Both the position numbers and the translations under genes were made by a program. From the NCBI GenBank assembly GCA_030683195.1, contig JAUXQA010000192.1:1-16342 (forward strand): a DNA stretch of 16,342 nt. The letters run 5' to 3'. Shown piece by piece: positions 1-7,772 of this stretch (positions are counted from its first letter, which is position 1; each line of letters opens with the position of its first letter). The notes below the pieces were generated by a model. It saw nothing but the letters and a program-made list of their open reading frames with translations. It was not told the origin of the DNA and did not search any database. This DNA is from Rhodoferax sp. GTDB lineage: Bacteria; Pseudomonadota; Gammaproteobacteria; Burkholderiales; Burkholderiaceae_C.

Positions 1-258
1 ACGCTGGACATGCTGAAAGAACACGGCTGGTCGGCGACTCGCTGCATTCCGCACGGTGGCCACCAGATGTCGCTCAACATTGCAGCAGGCCTGGGTCTGG
101 GTGGCAATGAGTCTTACCCTGATCTGTTCCAGCCTTTCGGCGGATTTCCGGATGGCGTCAAGGTGATCGATGGCCATGTGACGTTGCCTGATCTGGTGGG
201 TATCGGCTTTGAAGGCAAGGCGGATCTATACGCCCACATGCAGGCTTTGTCGGCCTGA
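1..258 (+). CDS. Enolase-superfamily sugar-acid dehydratase, 3' end only (probable D(-)-tartrate dehydratase)
   Basis: This is the C-terminal 85 residues of a protein whose start lies before the window; the frame is open from base 1 to the TGA at 256-258. The stretch runs HGWSATRCIPHGGHQMSLNI, then a GLGLGGNESYP turn, an FQPFGGFPDG segment and a final GIGFEGKADLY motif. That order resembles the C-terminal barrel end of mandelate-racemase/muconate-lactonizing enzymes, and most closely D(-)-tartrate dehydratase, which dehydrates D-tartrate to oxaloacetate in the cytoplasm with Mg2+. The catalytic Lys and metal ligands lie outside the window, so the substrate is inferred from C-terminal similarity recalled from the family. 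The next gene, a Bug-type receptor, begins 26 bases later on the same strand, consistent with one operon for uptake and breakdown of a hydroxy acid. Another acid-sugar dehydratase of the superfamily is possible. Confidence 0.75.
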   Translation, partial: TLDMLKEHGWSATRCIPHGGHQMSLNIAAGLGLGGNESYPDLFQPFGGFPDGVKVIDGHVTLPDLVGIGFEGKADLYAHMQALSA

Positions 259-284
259 TTGACATCAATACAAGAGGAGACAAC

Positions 285-1274
285 ATGTCATCAATATTCC
301 CGTTTTTTAAAGCCATAAGCGTCCTGCTCATGGCCTCGGTGTCATGTGCTGCCAAAGCGGAGTTTCCGGAAAAGCCCATCACCTTGGTGGTTCCATTTGC
401 CGCTGGCGGTCCCAGTGACAAGATTGCCCGCGATGTGGCGGAAGCATTGAGAAAACCGCTCGGCGGGAAGACTGTGATTGTCGAAAACGTGGGCGGGGCA
501 GGCGGCACCATCGGTGCCGCCAAAGTGGCCAAAGCCAACCCGGACGGATACACCCTTCTGGTGCACCACATTGGCATGGCTACGGCGCCTGCGCTCTACC
601 GAAAACTGCCTTTCAAGGTGCCGGACGACTTTGAGTACCTGGGGTTGATCAACGAAGCGCCATCCATCCTGATTGGAAGCAATTCACTCCCCGCCGCCAA
701 CTTCCCGGAATTGCGCAAATTGATTGCCGAACGCAAGGACAAGATCAATTTGGCGAATGCAGGTCTGGGTTCTGCCTCGCACTTGTGTGGCTTGATGTTT
801 CAAAGTGCCATGCAGACTGAGTTGACCACGGTGCCGTACAAGGTTACAGCGCCGGCCATGACCGACATTATTGGCGGGCAGGTGGACTTGATGTGTGAAC
901 AAGCCATTAATGCCGTGCCACAAATCGAGGGTAGAAAAGTCAAGGTCTTTGGTGTCACCAGCACGCAGCGCATGACCCCGCCGCTGCTGGCAAGCGTACC
1001 GACCCTGAGCGAAAGCGGGTTGAGCGATTTCAGTGTCTCTGTTTGGCATGGCCTGTACGCCCCGCGTGGCACGCCCCCAGCGGTGCTGGCCAAACTCAAC
1101 CACGCCCTGAAGGCCGCGCTGAAAGATCCCGATTTGATCAAGCGTCAGGAGGCATTGGGTATCAGTGTCATTTCTGACAGCCGACTCGAACCCGCCAACC
1201 ACCGGAAATTCGTGGAATCAGAAATGGCGCGTTGGTCAAAAGTCATCAAAGCGGCCGGACAGTACGCAGATTAA
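285..1274 (+). CDS. Bug/TctC-family tripartite tricarboxylate transporter substrate-binding protein
   Basis: A 329-residue periplasmic solute receptor. Residues 1-25 form a Sec signal peptide with a hydrophobic core and an AKA cleavage site before EFPEKPI. The mature protein carries the family's landmarks in order: a PxKPITLVVPFAAGG start, a VENVGGAGGTIGA loop, PDGYTLL, and a VPYKVTAPAMTDIIGGQVDL stretch that lines the ligand cleft. Such proteins bind small carboxylates and may feed TctAB permeases; no TctA or TctB is in this window, as is common for the many orphan Bug receptors of Burkholderiales. The start is fixed by AAGAGGAGA at 272-280, four bases before the ATG. It lies 26 bases after the dehydratase gene, so it probably captures that enzyme's substrate or a related acid. 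A hairpin follows the stop. The family is sure; the ligand is inferred. Confidence 0.93.
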   Translation: MSSIFPFFKAISVLLMASVSCAAKAEFPEKPITLVVPFAAGGPSDKIARDVAEALRKPLGGKTVIVENVGGAGGTIGAAKVAKANPDGYTLLVHHIGMATAPALYRKLPFKVPDDFEYLGLINEAPSILIGSNSLPAANFPELRKLIAERKDKINLANAGLGSASHLCGLMFQSAMQTELTTVPYKVTAPAMTDIIGGQVDLMCEQAINAVPQIEGRKVKVFGVTSTQRMTPPLLASVPTLSESGLSDFSVSVWHGLYAPRGTPPAVLAKLNHALKAALKDPDLIKRQEALGISVISDSRLEPANHRKFVESEMARWSKVIKAAGQYAD

Positions 1275-1295
1275 CTCACCCCTCAATCCAACCAG

Positions 1296-1318
1296 AAAGG
1301 TGCTGAAAAGCGCCTTTT
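1296..1318 (+). terminator. Hairpin between the receptor gene and maeB, possible terminator or 5'-UTR structure
   Basis: AAAGGTGCT (1296-1304) pairs with AGCGCCTTT (1309-1317) across a GAAA tetraloop, giving nine pairs with one G-T wobble. The stem runs into TTTTC then AATTT, a short, interrupted U tract. It begins 21 bases after the receptor stop and ends about 10 bases before the maeB ATG. It may be a weak intrinsic terminator for the upstream operon, or a structure in the maeB leader. No energy calculation was done. Confidence 0.5.
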
Positions 1319-1328
1319 CAATTTAGAC

Positions 1329-3623
1329 ATGCCAAAACGCAATGCCGACGACCTGAGACAGGCCGCGCTCAACTATCACGAGTTTCCCGTGCCCGGCAAG
1401 ATTGCCGTTGCCGCCACGAAACAATTGCTCAACCAGCATGACTTGGCCTTGGCGTACTCCCCTGGGGTTGCCGCGCCCTGCGAGGAGATCGTGAAAGATC
1501 CGGCCAACGCCTTTCGCTACACGAGTCGCGGCAACCTGGTGGGGGTGATTACGAATGGCACGGCCGTGCTGGGTCTGGGAGACATTGGTCCATTGGCCGC
1601 CAAACCCGTGATGGAGGGCAAAGGGGTTTTGTTCAAGAAGTTTGCCGGCATTGACGTTTTCGATATCGAAATTTCAGAGAAGAACGACCTCGACAAGCTC
1701 ATCGACATCATTGCCGCCCTTGAGCCTACTTTTGGCGGCATCAATCTTGAAGACATCAAGGCACCGGATTGTTTTTACGTGGAACGCAAGCTGCGTGAGC
1801 GCATGAAAATTCCTGTTTTTCATGACGATCAACACGGCACAGCCATTGTGGTGTGTGCCGCTATCCTCAATGGCCTCAAGGTGACCGGAAAGGACTTGCA
1901 TGCCGTCAAGCTGGTGACCTCAGGGGCCGGTGCGGCCGCGCTGGCTTGTTTGAAGCTGCTGGTCAAGTTGGGTATGCCACGCACAAACATCTTTGTGACT
2001 GACCTGGCTGGGGTGGTTTATGAAGGCCGCACTGAACTGATGGACGAAGACAAGATTCAGTTCGCACAAAAGACATCGGCCCGTGAACTCGGTGAAGTCA
2101 TTGAAGAAGCGGATATTTTTTTGGGCCTTTCGGCCGGCGGCGTACTCAAGCCCGAGATGGTCAAGCGGATGGCTGCTGACCCGATTATTTTTGCTTTGGC
2201 GAACCCCAGCCCGGAAATATCGCCAGAGGCCGCCAGGGCCGCTAGGCCCGATTGCATCATGGGCACCGGACGCTCCGATCACCCCAACCAAGTCAACAAT
2301 CTGCTTTGTTTTCCATATATTTTTCGGGGCGCGTTGGATTGCGGTGCGACCACAATCAATGACGAAATGGAAACGGCCGCCGTGTACGCCATCGCCGAGT
2401 TAGCGCAAGCGGAGCAAAGCGATGTGGTAGCTGCAGCGTACACCGAAGAGGCGCTGTCTTTCGGTCGCAATTTTCTCATTCCGAAGCCGTTTGATCCTCG
2501 CTTGATGATCAGGATTGCGCCTGCCGTGGCGCAGGCTGCAGCCGACAGCGGTGTTGCCTCGCGGCCGATCAAGGACATGGATGCCTACCGTGAGCAACTT
2601 CAAAATTTCGTCTACGCCTCCGGCACCACCATGAAGCCAATCTTCGCGGCTGCAAAGTACGCGCTCAGGAAGCGCATTGCTTATTGCGAAGGGGAAGAGG
2701 AGCGCGTCTTGCGAGCTGCTCAAATCGTGGTGGACGAAGGCCTCGCCCGGCCCACATTGATCGGTCGCCCTGCTGTTATTGCGCAACGAATTAAAAAGTT
2801 TGGTCTGCGTCTGATCGAACAGCTGAACTACGACGTTGTCAACGTCGAAATGGATGACCGTTACCGCGACTTCTGGCAGTCCTACCACCGCATGACGGAG
2901 CGCACGGGCGTCACTGCGCAGATCGCCAAGATTGAAATGCGTCGGCGTCTTTCCTTGATTGGTTCCATGCTCCTGCACGAGGGCCATGTCGACGGCATGA
3001 TCTGCGGTACTTGGGGAACCAACCCCATGCACCTGAGTTACATCGATCAGGTCATTGGCAAGCGCAAAGGCGCCAGCACCTATGCCTGCATGAACGGTCT
3101 GATGCTGCCGGGCCGTCTGGTGTTTCTGGTGGACACCCATGTCAATTACGATCCCACGGCTGAACAGTTGGCAGACATCACAGTCATGGCTGCTGAGGAA
3201 ATGCGCCGCTTTGGAATTCAACCGAAGACCGCCCTGCTGTCGCATTCAAATTTTGGTTCATCCAACCACCCCAGCGCCGTAAAAATGCGCCAACTCCTGG
3301 CGCTGGTCCGGGAGCAAGCGCCCTGGCTTGCCATTGAAGGTGAAATGCATGGGGACATTGCGCTGGACGAACACGCGCGCAAGGCACTGGTGCACAGCAG
3401 TGGCTTTGCCGGAAGCGCCAACCTTCTGGTACTACCCAACCTGGATGCGGCCAACATCGCCTACAACCTGTTGAAAACTGCCGCAGGGGGCAACATTGCC
3501 ATTGGTCCCGTGCTGCTGGGTGCGGCCAAAGCGGTGCACATTCTCACCCCCAGCACCACGGTCAGGCGCATCGTCAACATGACGGCATTGACGGTGGCTG
3601 ATGCGAACGCCCGAATTGACTAA
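1329..3623 (+). CDS. maeB: NADP-dependent malic enzyme with C-terminal phosphotransacetylase-like domain
   Basis: A 764-residue cytoplasmic enzyme that oxidatively decarboxylates malate to pyruvate with NADP+, linking the TCA cycle to pyruvate and NADPH. Length and two-part layout match the MaeB class. The malic domain holds LAYSPGVAAPCEE (41-53, with the expected catalytic Tyr43), GLGDIGPLAAKPVMEGK (82-98) and FHDDQHGTA (164-172, the metal-binding acid pair). The NADP fold shows TSGAGAAAL (197-205) and ALANPSPEI (289-297), and GRSDHPNQVNN lies at 314-324. From about residue 430 the chain is phosphotransacetylase-like, with HVDGMICGTWG; in known MaeB proteins this part is regulatory (acetyl-CoA sensing) rather than catalytic. 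The ATG fits the family N-terminus but has no Shine-Dalgarno sequence and is preceded by a hairpin. The 167-base gap to the convergent chemoreceptor gene shows no clear terminator or gene. Confidence 0.97.
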   Translation: MPKRNADDLRQAALNYHEFPVPGKIAVAATKQLLNQHDLALAYSPGVAAPCEEIVKDPANAFRYTSRGNLVGVITNGTAVLGLGDIGPLAAKPVMEGKGVLFKKFAGIDVFDIEISEKNDLDKLIDIIAALEPTFGGINLEDIKAPDCFYVERKLRERMKIPVFHDDQHGTAIVVCAAILNGLKVTGKDLHAVKLVTSGAGAAALACLKLLVKLGMPRTNIFVTDLAGVVYEGRTELMDEDKIQFAQKTSARELGEVIEEADIFLGLSAGGVLKPEMVKRMAADPIIFALANPSPEISPEAARAARPDCIMGTGRSDHPNQVNNLLCFPYIFRGALDCGATTINDEMETAAVYAIAELAQAEQSDVVAAAYTEEALSFGRNFLIPKPFDPRLMIRIAPAVAQAAADSGVASRPIKDMDAYREQLQNFVYASGTTMKPIFAAAKYALRKRIAYCEGEEERVLRAAQIVVDEGLARPTLIGRPAVIAQRIKKFGLRLIEQLNYDVVNVEMDDRYRDFWQSYHRMTERTGVTAQIAKIEMRRRLSLIGSMLLHEGHVDGMICGTWGTNPMHLSYIDQVIGKRKGASTYACMNGLMLPGRLVFLVDTHVNYDPTAEQLADITVMAAEEMRRFGIQPKTALLSHSNFGSSNHPSAVKMRQLLALVREQAPWLAIEGEMHGDIALDEHARKALVHSSGFAGSANLLVLPNLDAANIAYNLLKTAAGGNIAIGPVLLGAAKAVHILTPSTTVRRIVNMTALTVADANARID

Positions 3624-3790
3624 ATCAGCAGGGGTTTGATTGAGTTCAAGGGTTCGGCGGATGAGCTGCGCACAGGGGTGATCCGTCCACCCAGCCCTTG
3701 GCCTGGTGGATCGGCATGGGCTTGCTGAATGCGGTGGATGGCGTTGACAGTTTCCGGTTGGGCCAGGTTTTATCCGCCTGAATGTGAACG

Positions 3791-5401
3791 CTATGCTGCG
3801 CGGTATCCCGAAGTAATGGCCTTGCGCGCTGCCAAGCCGTGATGCACGTCATTGCCCGCCAGTATGAAGACCGCCACCACATGCACCAAATCCTGCGACT
3901 GTGATTTGAGGCTGCTGGCAGCAGCGGCCATTTGCTCTACCAGCGCGGCATTTTGTTGGGTCACCTGGTCCATTTGCATCACGGCTTCGCCCACTTGCGA
4001 CACCCCCAGGCTTTGCTCGCTGCTAGCCGCACTGATCTCCCCCATGATGTCGGTCACCCGGCGAATGCTGCTGACCACTTCGCTCATGGTGACGCCGGCC
4101 TGATCGACCAGTCGGGAGCCCTGCGCCACCCGGTCTACGCTGGCACCAATCAGGCCTTTGATTTCTTTGGCTGCTTGGGCAGAGCGTCCGGCCAGAGCGC
4201 GTACTTCGCTTGCCACGACCGCAAAGCCCCGACCCTGTTCGCCCGCGCGCGCGGCTTCCACAGCCGCGTTCAAGGCCAGGATATTGGTCTGAAAGGAAAT
4301 CCCGTCAATCACACTGATGATGTCAAAAATTCGTTTGGATGAATCGTTGATGTGCCGCATGGTTTCCACCACTTCGGCCACCACGGTACCCCCACGGATA
4401 GCCACCTCGCTGGCGTTTTGTGCCAACTGGTTGGCTTGATGGGCGTTGTCGGCATTTTGCTTGACTGTGGCGCCGAGTTGCTCCATCGATGCGGCTGTTT
4501 CTTCAAGTGAGCTGGCCTGCTGCTCGGTGCGGGCACTCAGATCATGGTTCCCGTGGGCGATTTCGGAACTGGCAGTGGCAACACCTTCGGAGCCTTGGCG
4601 CACATCTGAGACCACCTGCGACAAACTGGCCCGCATCGACTCCAGCGCGGTGATCATGCGACCCAATTCGTCGTCCCGCTCGGCCACCAGTGTGGTTGAT
4701 AAATTGCCAGCCGCCATGTCGCTAATGGCGCGTTCGACCATCTCAACCGGGCGAACGATGGCCCGAAAGGTTAACCAGGCCACCATCAGCAAACCCAGCA
4801 GGCACAACGTGCCCGTTACGGTCCCGATCAACAACCATTGCCGGCTTTGGGCCTTGGCATCCAGGTAGGCATCGCGTGCCTGCTTTTGCGTCACGGGAAT
4901 GAGTAGCTGAAAAGGTTTGACGACGTCTTTGTGCAGCAGGGGCCAATCGTCCTCCAGCACGGTGGTGAGCATTGTTTTGTCTTTACCGATATACCCCTTT
5001 TCCAGCTTCCCCAGCGTAGCATTCACCAATGGCCAGTTCCCCTTTAGATCCTTGAATAGAGGGGCGACTTCGCCCTCGGCGAATATGACCATCGAGGCGG
5101 GTTGCAACTCAGCCCACAGCGTGACGATTTGGGTCTGTGACTCCTTCAGATGATTCAACGACCCCTGCACGGGGAGTTGATCCAGCAACACCCCTGCAGC
5201 CCGAAAACGCACCTCCAGCAGTGTGTTTTCCAGGCGTTGCAGGCGAACCAGGGTTTCGGTGTGCTGCTCATAGACATTCGCCAGCGCCGCATCGCTGATC
5301 CGGTTGGACCCAATGACTACGCCCACGAGAACAGCAACGCCCAAAACGGCAAACGCTGACAACATCAGTAAACGGCTTTTGATCGACAGATGAATGGCCA
5401 T
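3791..5401 (-). CDS. Methyl-accepting chemotaxis protein with 4-helix-bundle-type periplasmic sensor
   Basis: A 536-residue membrane chemoreceptor. A first membrane helix (about 11-31) is followed by a 155-residue, mostly helical periplasmic region of 4HB/TarH type, a second membrane helix (about 189-213), a HAMP linker and a long cytoplasmic coiled coil. The hairpin tip that contacts CheA/CheW is present (GISFQTNILALNAAVEAARA, residues 367-386), followed by GRGFAVVASEVRALAGRSAQ. A likely methylation helix contains SSLEETAASMEQL. The tail ends in GYRAA, with no NWETF-type CheR/CheB tether, so adaptation would rely on enzymes docked elsewhere. I chose the ATG at 5401 over the adjoining TTG at 5404 because GGGGAGGC (5408-5415) sits seven bases upstream of it. 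The rhodanese gene ends 35 bases upstream on the same strand, suggesting co-transcription. The ligand is unknown. Confidence 0.96.
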   Translation of the reverse strand: MAIHLSIKSRLLMLSAFAVLGVAVLVGVVIGSNRISDAALANVYEQHTETLVRLQRLENTLLEVRFRAAGVLLDQLPVQGSLNHLKESQTQIVTLWAELQPASMVIFAEGEVAPLFKDLKGNWPLVNATLGKLEKGYIGKDKTMLTTVLEDDWPLLHKDVVKPFQLLIPVTQKQARDAYLDAKAQSRQWLLIGTVTGTLCLLGLLMVAWLTFRAIVRPVEMVERAISDMAAGNLSTTLVAERDDELGRMITALESMRASLSQVVSDVRQGSEGVATASSEIAHGNHDLSARTEQQASSLEETAASMEQLGATVKQNADNAHQANQLAQNASEVAIRGGTVVAEVVETMRHINDSSKRIFDIISVIDGISFQTNILALNAAVEAARAGEQGRGFAVVASEVRALAGRSAQAAKEIKGLIGASVDRVAQGSRLVDQAGVTMSEVVSSIRRVTDIMGEISAASSEQSLGVSQVGEAVMQMDQVTQQNAALVEQMAAAASSLKSQSQDLVHVVAVFILAGNDVHHGLAARKAITSGYRAA

Positions 5402-5436
5402 CAAGGCGCCTCCCCATTCAATTAATCAGTTGGTTT

Positions 5437-5889
5437 TTACTGGGTTGGCAATCCTGCTTTGACCCATTCAGGCATGCCGCCACGAAACCATTGGATCTTT
5501 GAATAACCGGCTTTTTGTGCCACAACCGCAGCTTTGTAGCTCTTCCAGCATTCACCGGAGTTGCAAAACAGCACCAGTGGTGCCGACTTGTCGACGGGCA
5601 ACTTGCTCAGGTCGAATTGATCCTGCGTGGCATCAAAGCTGATGTCTTTCGTGCTTTTTTCCTTGTAGGGCACGTTTTTGGCGCCCTTGATGGTTTTCTC
5701 GGCGAATTCACTGGCCACCCGGGTGTCAATCACCACCACACCGCTGTCGATCATTTTTTTTACATCCGCGGCATTGATCAACTTGGTGCCGGCCAGGGTG
5801 GCCGGCGTATCCGAGGCCCAAACCGGGGCGCTCATCCCTGCGGTCAATGCAAAGGCTGCGGCCCATTTCAAATACGTGCGCTTGTTCAT
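5437..5889 (-). CDS. Periplasmic single-domain rhodanese-like protein
   Basis: A 150-residue exported protein with one rhodanese fold. Residues 1-25 look like a Sec signal peptide (basic NKR, hydrophobic AAAFALTAG, cleavage after VWA). The domain shows the substrate-entry motif VVVIDTRVASEF (51-62), IKGAKNVPY, and the active-site segment VLFCNSGECWKS (106-117), with Cys109 as the expected persulfide-forming residue; Cys114 lies in the same loop. It ends with the usual GGMPEWVKAGLP. Rhodaneses move sulfane sulfur from a donor such as thiosulfate or a persulfide to an acceptor; a secreted one would act in the periplasm. The ATG at 5889 has GGAG six bases upstream and gives a clean signal peptide, so I reject the 13-residue upstream extension. 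It lies 35 bases before a chemoreceptor gene. The physiological substrate cannot be told from the sequence. Confidence 0.93.
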   Translation of the reverse strand: MNKRTYLKWAAAFALTAGMSAPVWASDTPATLAGTKLINAADVKKMIDSGVVVIDTRVASEFAEKTIKGAKNVPYKEKSTKDISFDATQDQFDLSKLPVDKSAPLVLFCNSGECWKSYKAAVVAQKAGYSKIQWFRGGMPEWVKAGLPTQ

Positions 5890-6470
5890 GGCGTTCTCCA
5901 AAAAGGTCAAAAAAGGGGTTGTCGCCAAAAAATCAGCTTGTCAAGCGCAGGTCAAGTTCTGAGCATTGCACCGGAGGCTGCTGTTCAGGTCTGCTGACAA
6001 CTCTATGAGAAAACGTGTACTTTCTCTGTAGGGAGATATTGATTTTTTGTGTAGTCAGTTTGTGACGATTGAAGCGGACCCTGAATTTGGGGCCGGTGTT
6101 TAAACGGGATGCTGTCTGACGTAACCGGCATTCACTGACTGAATCAATGAAGCACAGATTTCAGGCAAAGCAACACTTGTCGCTCTTAGCTAGACACTGC
6201 CTTCAAGCAAGTCACCAAAGAAGGTGCAGTCGGTGTGGTGATCCAGATCCAGGGCGATTGGTGGTGCCTCGTCGGCAACGTACCCAGCCTTATCGTGGGT
6301 TACAAGCAGTTTGTAGAAGGCATTGCGGCCAATCCCCAAGCGTTTACCCCTTCAGTTGGACCCGCGTGGCGCCCAAGCAGTAACCGGCTGACTGGTATGC
6401 CGTGCGCGGTACTGCGTGTTGACGCCAAAGGGCCATGCCGTTGTGTGACGGGCTGACCGGAGATCCTCCG
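5890..6470. other. 581-base stretch without a convincing intact gene
   Basis: This region separates the rhodanese and egtB genes, both on the - strand, so it must hold the rhodanese promoter and the egtB downstream region. Bases 6000-6060 are AT-rich compared with the surroundings. An imperfect inverted repeat, GGaCCC...GGGgCC, lies near 6076-6094. From about 6190 to 6370 one + strand frame reads like protein (separate entry), but it lacks a proper start. I see no tRNA, no clear -35/-10 pair and no intact transposase. It may be the scar of a deleted or mobile segment. Confidence 0.5.
6190..6456 (+). pseudogene. Possible gene remnant of unknown family
   Basis: After an in-frame TAG at 6187-6189 this frame stays open to a TGA at 6454-6456. 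Up to about 6360 the translation looks protein-like, for instance FKQVTKEGAVGVVIQIQGDW followed by a hydrophobic NVPSLIVGYKQF and IAANPQAF; beyond that it becomes disordered. The only starts are GTG codons near 6235-6240, inside the protein-like segment and without a Shine-Dalgarno sequence. A different frame upstream has an ATG at 6147, so a frameshift may separate the two parts. I do not recognise the family. It could equally be a chance open frame. Confidence 0.2.
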
Positions 6471-6474
6471 TCAG
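6453..6474 (-). other. Hairpin across the egtB stop codon
   Basis: Read on the - strand, CTGAC-GGAG and CTCC-g-GTCAG pair around a three-base loop, nine pairs with one bulged G. It overlaps the egtB TGA (6471-6473). No T run follows, so it is not a standard intrinsic terminator; it could protect the 3' end of the message or be incidental. Confidence 0.3.
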
Positions 6475-7772
6475 GCGTTTCGTGCCAGTCGCAGGCCGCT
6501 GAACTGCCACTGCGCATCGGGTGGGAAAAAATTGCGGTAGCTCGCGCGGATGTGACTTTGCGGCGTGGCGCACGAGCCACCGCGCAGCACAAACTGGTTG
6601 CACATGAACTTGCCGTTGTATTCACCCACCACACCTTCCCAGGCTTGGTACCCCGGGTAAGGGTTGTAGTTGGACTGCGTCCACTCCCAGACGTCGCCAA
6701 AGAACTGCGCAGGCGAGTCGTCGCTGTGCGGCTGTGGCACCGGCTGGTAGAGCGCCTGGTCGGCAAAGTTGGCGGTTTGTGCCGTTTTCAAGGGCAGGGC
6801 GCGGGCGGCCAGTTCCCATTCAAATTCCGTGGGTAGGCGTGCATCAGCCCAACGCGCCAGTGCATCCGCCTCAAAATAGCTGAGGTGGCAAACTGGCGCC
6901 GTCGGGTTTACGGCCTGCAGTCCCTGAAGTGTGAAGTACTGACAGTCGCCTGCTTTGCCCTGCCAGTACAACGGCCACCGGCGCGCACCCATCGTGACCC
7001 AATCCCAGCCCATTGACAGCCAGAGCTCAGGCCGCTGGTAGCCGCCGTCGGCGATGAACGCCATCATCTCGCCGTTGGATACCGGCCGGCTGGCCAGCTC
7101 AAAGGGCGCAATAAACACGCGGTGGCGCGGCGTCTCGTTGTCAAAGGCAAATTCGCCGTCCAGGGGCGCGTCATACCCATGGCTGACCAGGCCACCGGCG
7201 TACGCATGCCAGCGCAGGGGTTGAGTCTGGACCACCGCTTGTGGCTGGGGTGCCATGTAAGCGCTCTGCCGCGGATTGATGGACAACGCATGCTTGATGT
7301 CAGTCAGCAGCAGTTCTTGGTGCTGCTGCTCGTGGTGCAGGCCCAGTGTGATGAGCGGGGCCAGTTCGCTCCGGGTACCTTGGTTCGCCGTCGTCAGCAG
7401 CTTGAGCACCCGCGCATCCACCTGTACACGGTAAACCATCACCTCCTGCAGCGTGGGTCGGCTCACCAGCCCGCGCTGGGCGCGGGGGTGCTTGTCGCCG
7501 ATGCCGTTGTAGTAGCTGTTGAACAGCACCCGAAAGTGTCCATCAAACGGCGTGAAGGCGGCTTCAAACCGCTCCAGCACGAAGGTTTCGAAAAACCACG
7601 TGGTGTGCGCCAGGTGCCATTTGGCCGGGCTTGCATCCGGCATGGACTGGAGTTGACAGTCCTCGGCGCTCAGCGGCGCAATCAAGCGCTCGGTTTGCTG
7701 GCGGATCCGTTGAAAATTCCGGGCCAGGTCAGCAGCAAGGTCGTCAAAATCGGAGGTGGCATGCATAGTCAT
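6471..7772 (-). CDS. egtB: Hercynylcysteine sulfoxide synthase EgtB (ergothioneine biosynthesis)
   Basis: A 433-residue mononuclear iron enzyme that joins hercynine (trimethylhistidine) to cysteine or gamma-glutamylcysteine with O2, giving the sulfoxide intermediate of ergothioneine. The N-terminal DinB-like bundle supplies the expected iron ligands: His56 in KWHLAHTTWFFETF and His147/His151 in the LHHEQQHQE motif (HX3HXE). From about residue 185 a sulfatase-modifying-factor (FGE) domain follows, with LPTEFEWELAAR, GDVWEWTQSNYNPYPGY and RGGSCATPQSHIRASYRNFF. Length and both domains match the proteobacterial EgtB family. I place the start at the ATG at 7772; a TTG at 7775 and an ATG at 7766 are alternatives, and the only SD-like bases are GAGA. 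The methyltransferase gene egtD, often adjacent, is not in this window. The upstream neighbour is a divergent toxin-antitoxin pair. Confidence 0.95.
   Translation of the reverse strand: MTMHATSDFDDLAADLARNFQRIRQQTERLIAPLSAEDCQLQSMPDASPAKWHLAHTTWFFETFVLERFEAAFTPFDGHFRVLFNSYYNGIGDKHPRAQRGLVSRPTLQEVMVYRVQVDARVLKLLTTANQGTRSELAPLITLGLHHEQQHQELLLTDIKHALSINPRQSAYMAPQPQAVVQTQPLRWHAYAGGLVSHGYDAPLDGEFAFDNETPRHRVFIAPFELASRPVSNGEMMAFIADGGYQRPELWLSMGWDWVTMGARRWPLYWQGKAGDCQYFTLQGLQAVNPTAPVCHLSYFEADALARWADARLPTEFEWELAARALPLKTAQTANFADQALYQPVPQPHSDDSPAQFFGDVWEWTQSNYNPYPGYQAWEGVVGEYNGKFMCNQFVLRGGSCATPQSHIRASYRNFFPPDAQWQFSGLRLARNA

Noticed and set aside
2400..3245. 281-codon open frame antisense to maeB
   Set aside because: It lies wholly inside the phosphotransacetylase-like part of a clearly real gene, has no recognisable domain and no ribosome site I could support.
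3646..3882. - strand frame overlapping the chemoreceptor tail and the gap after maeB
   Set aside because: No ribosome site or domain. I also checked whether it restores a longer MCP tail with a pentapeptide by frameshift; it does not.
5890..5944. TTGACA on the - strand at 5939-5944 as a rhodanese promoter -35
   Set aside because: At 17-base spacing the -10 position reads CAACCC, far from TATAAT, so the hexamer alone does not support a promoter.
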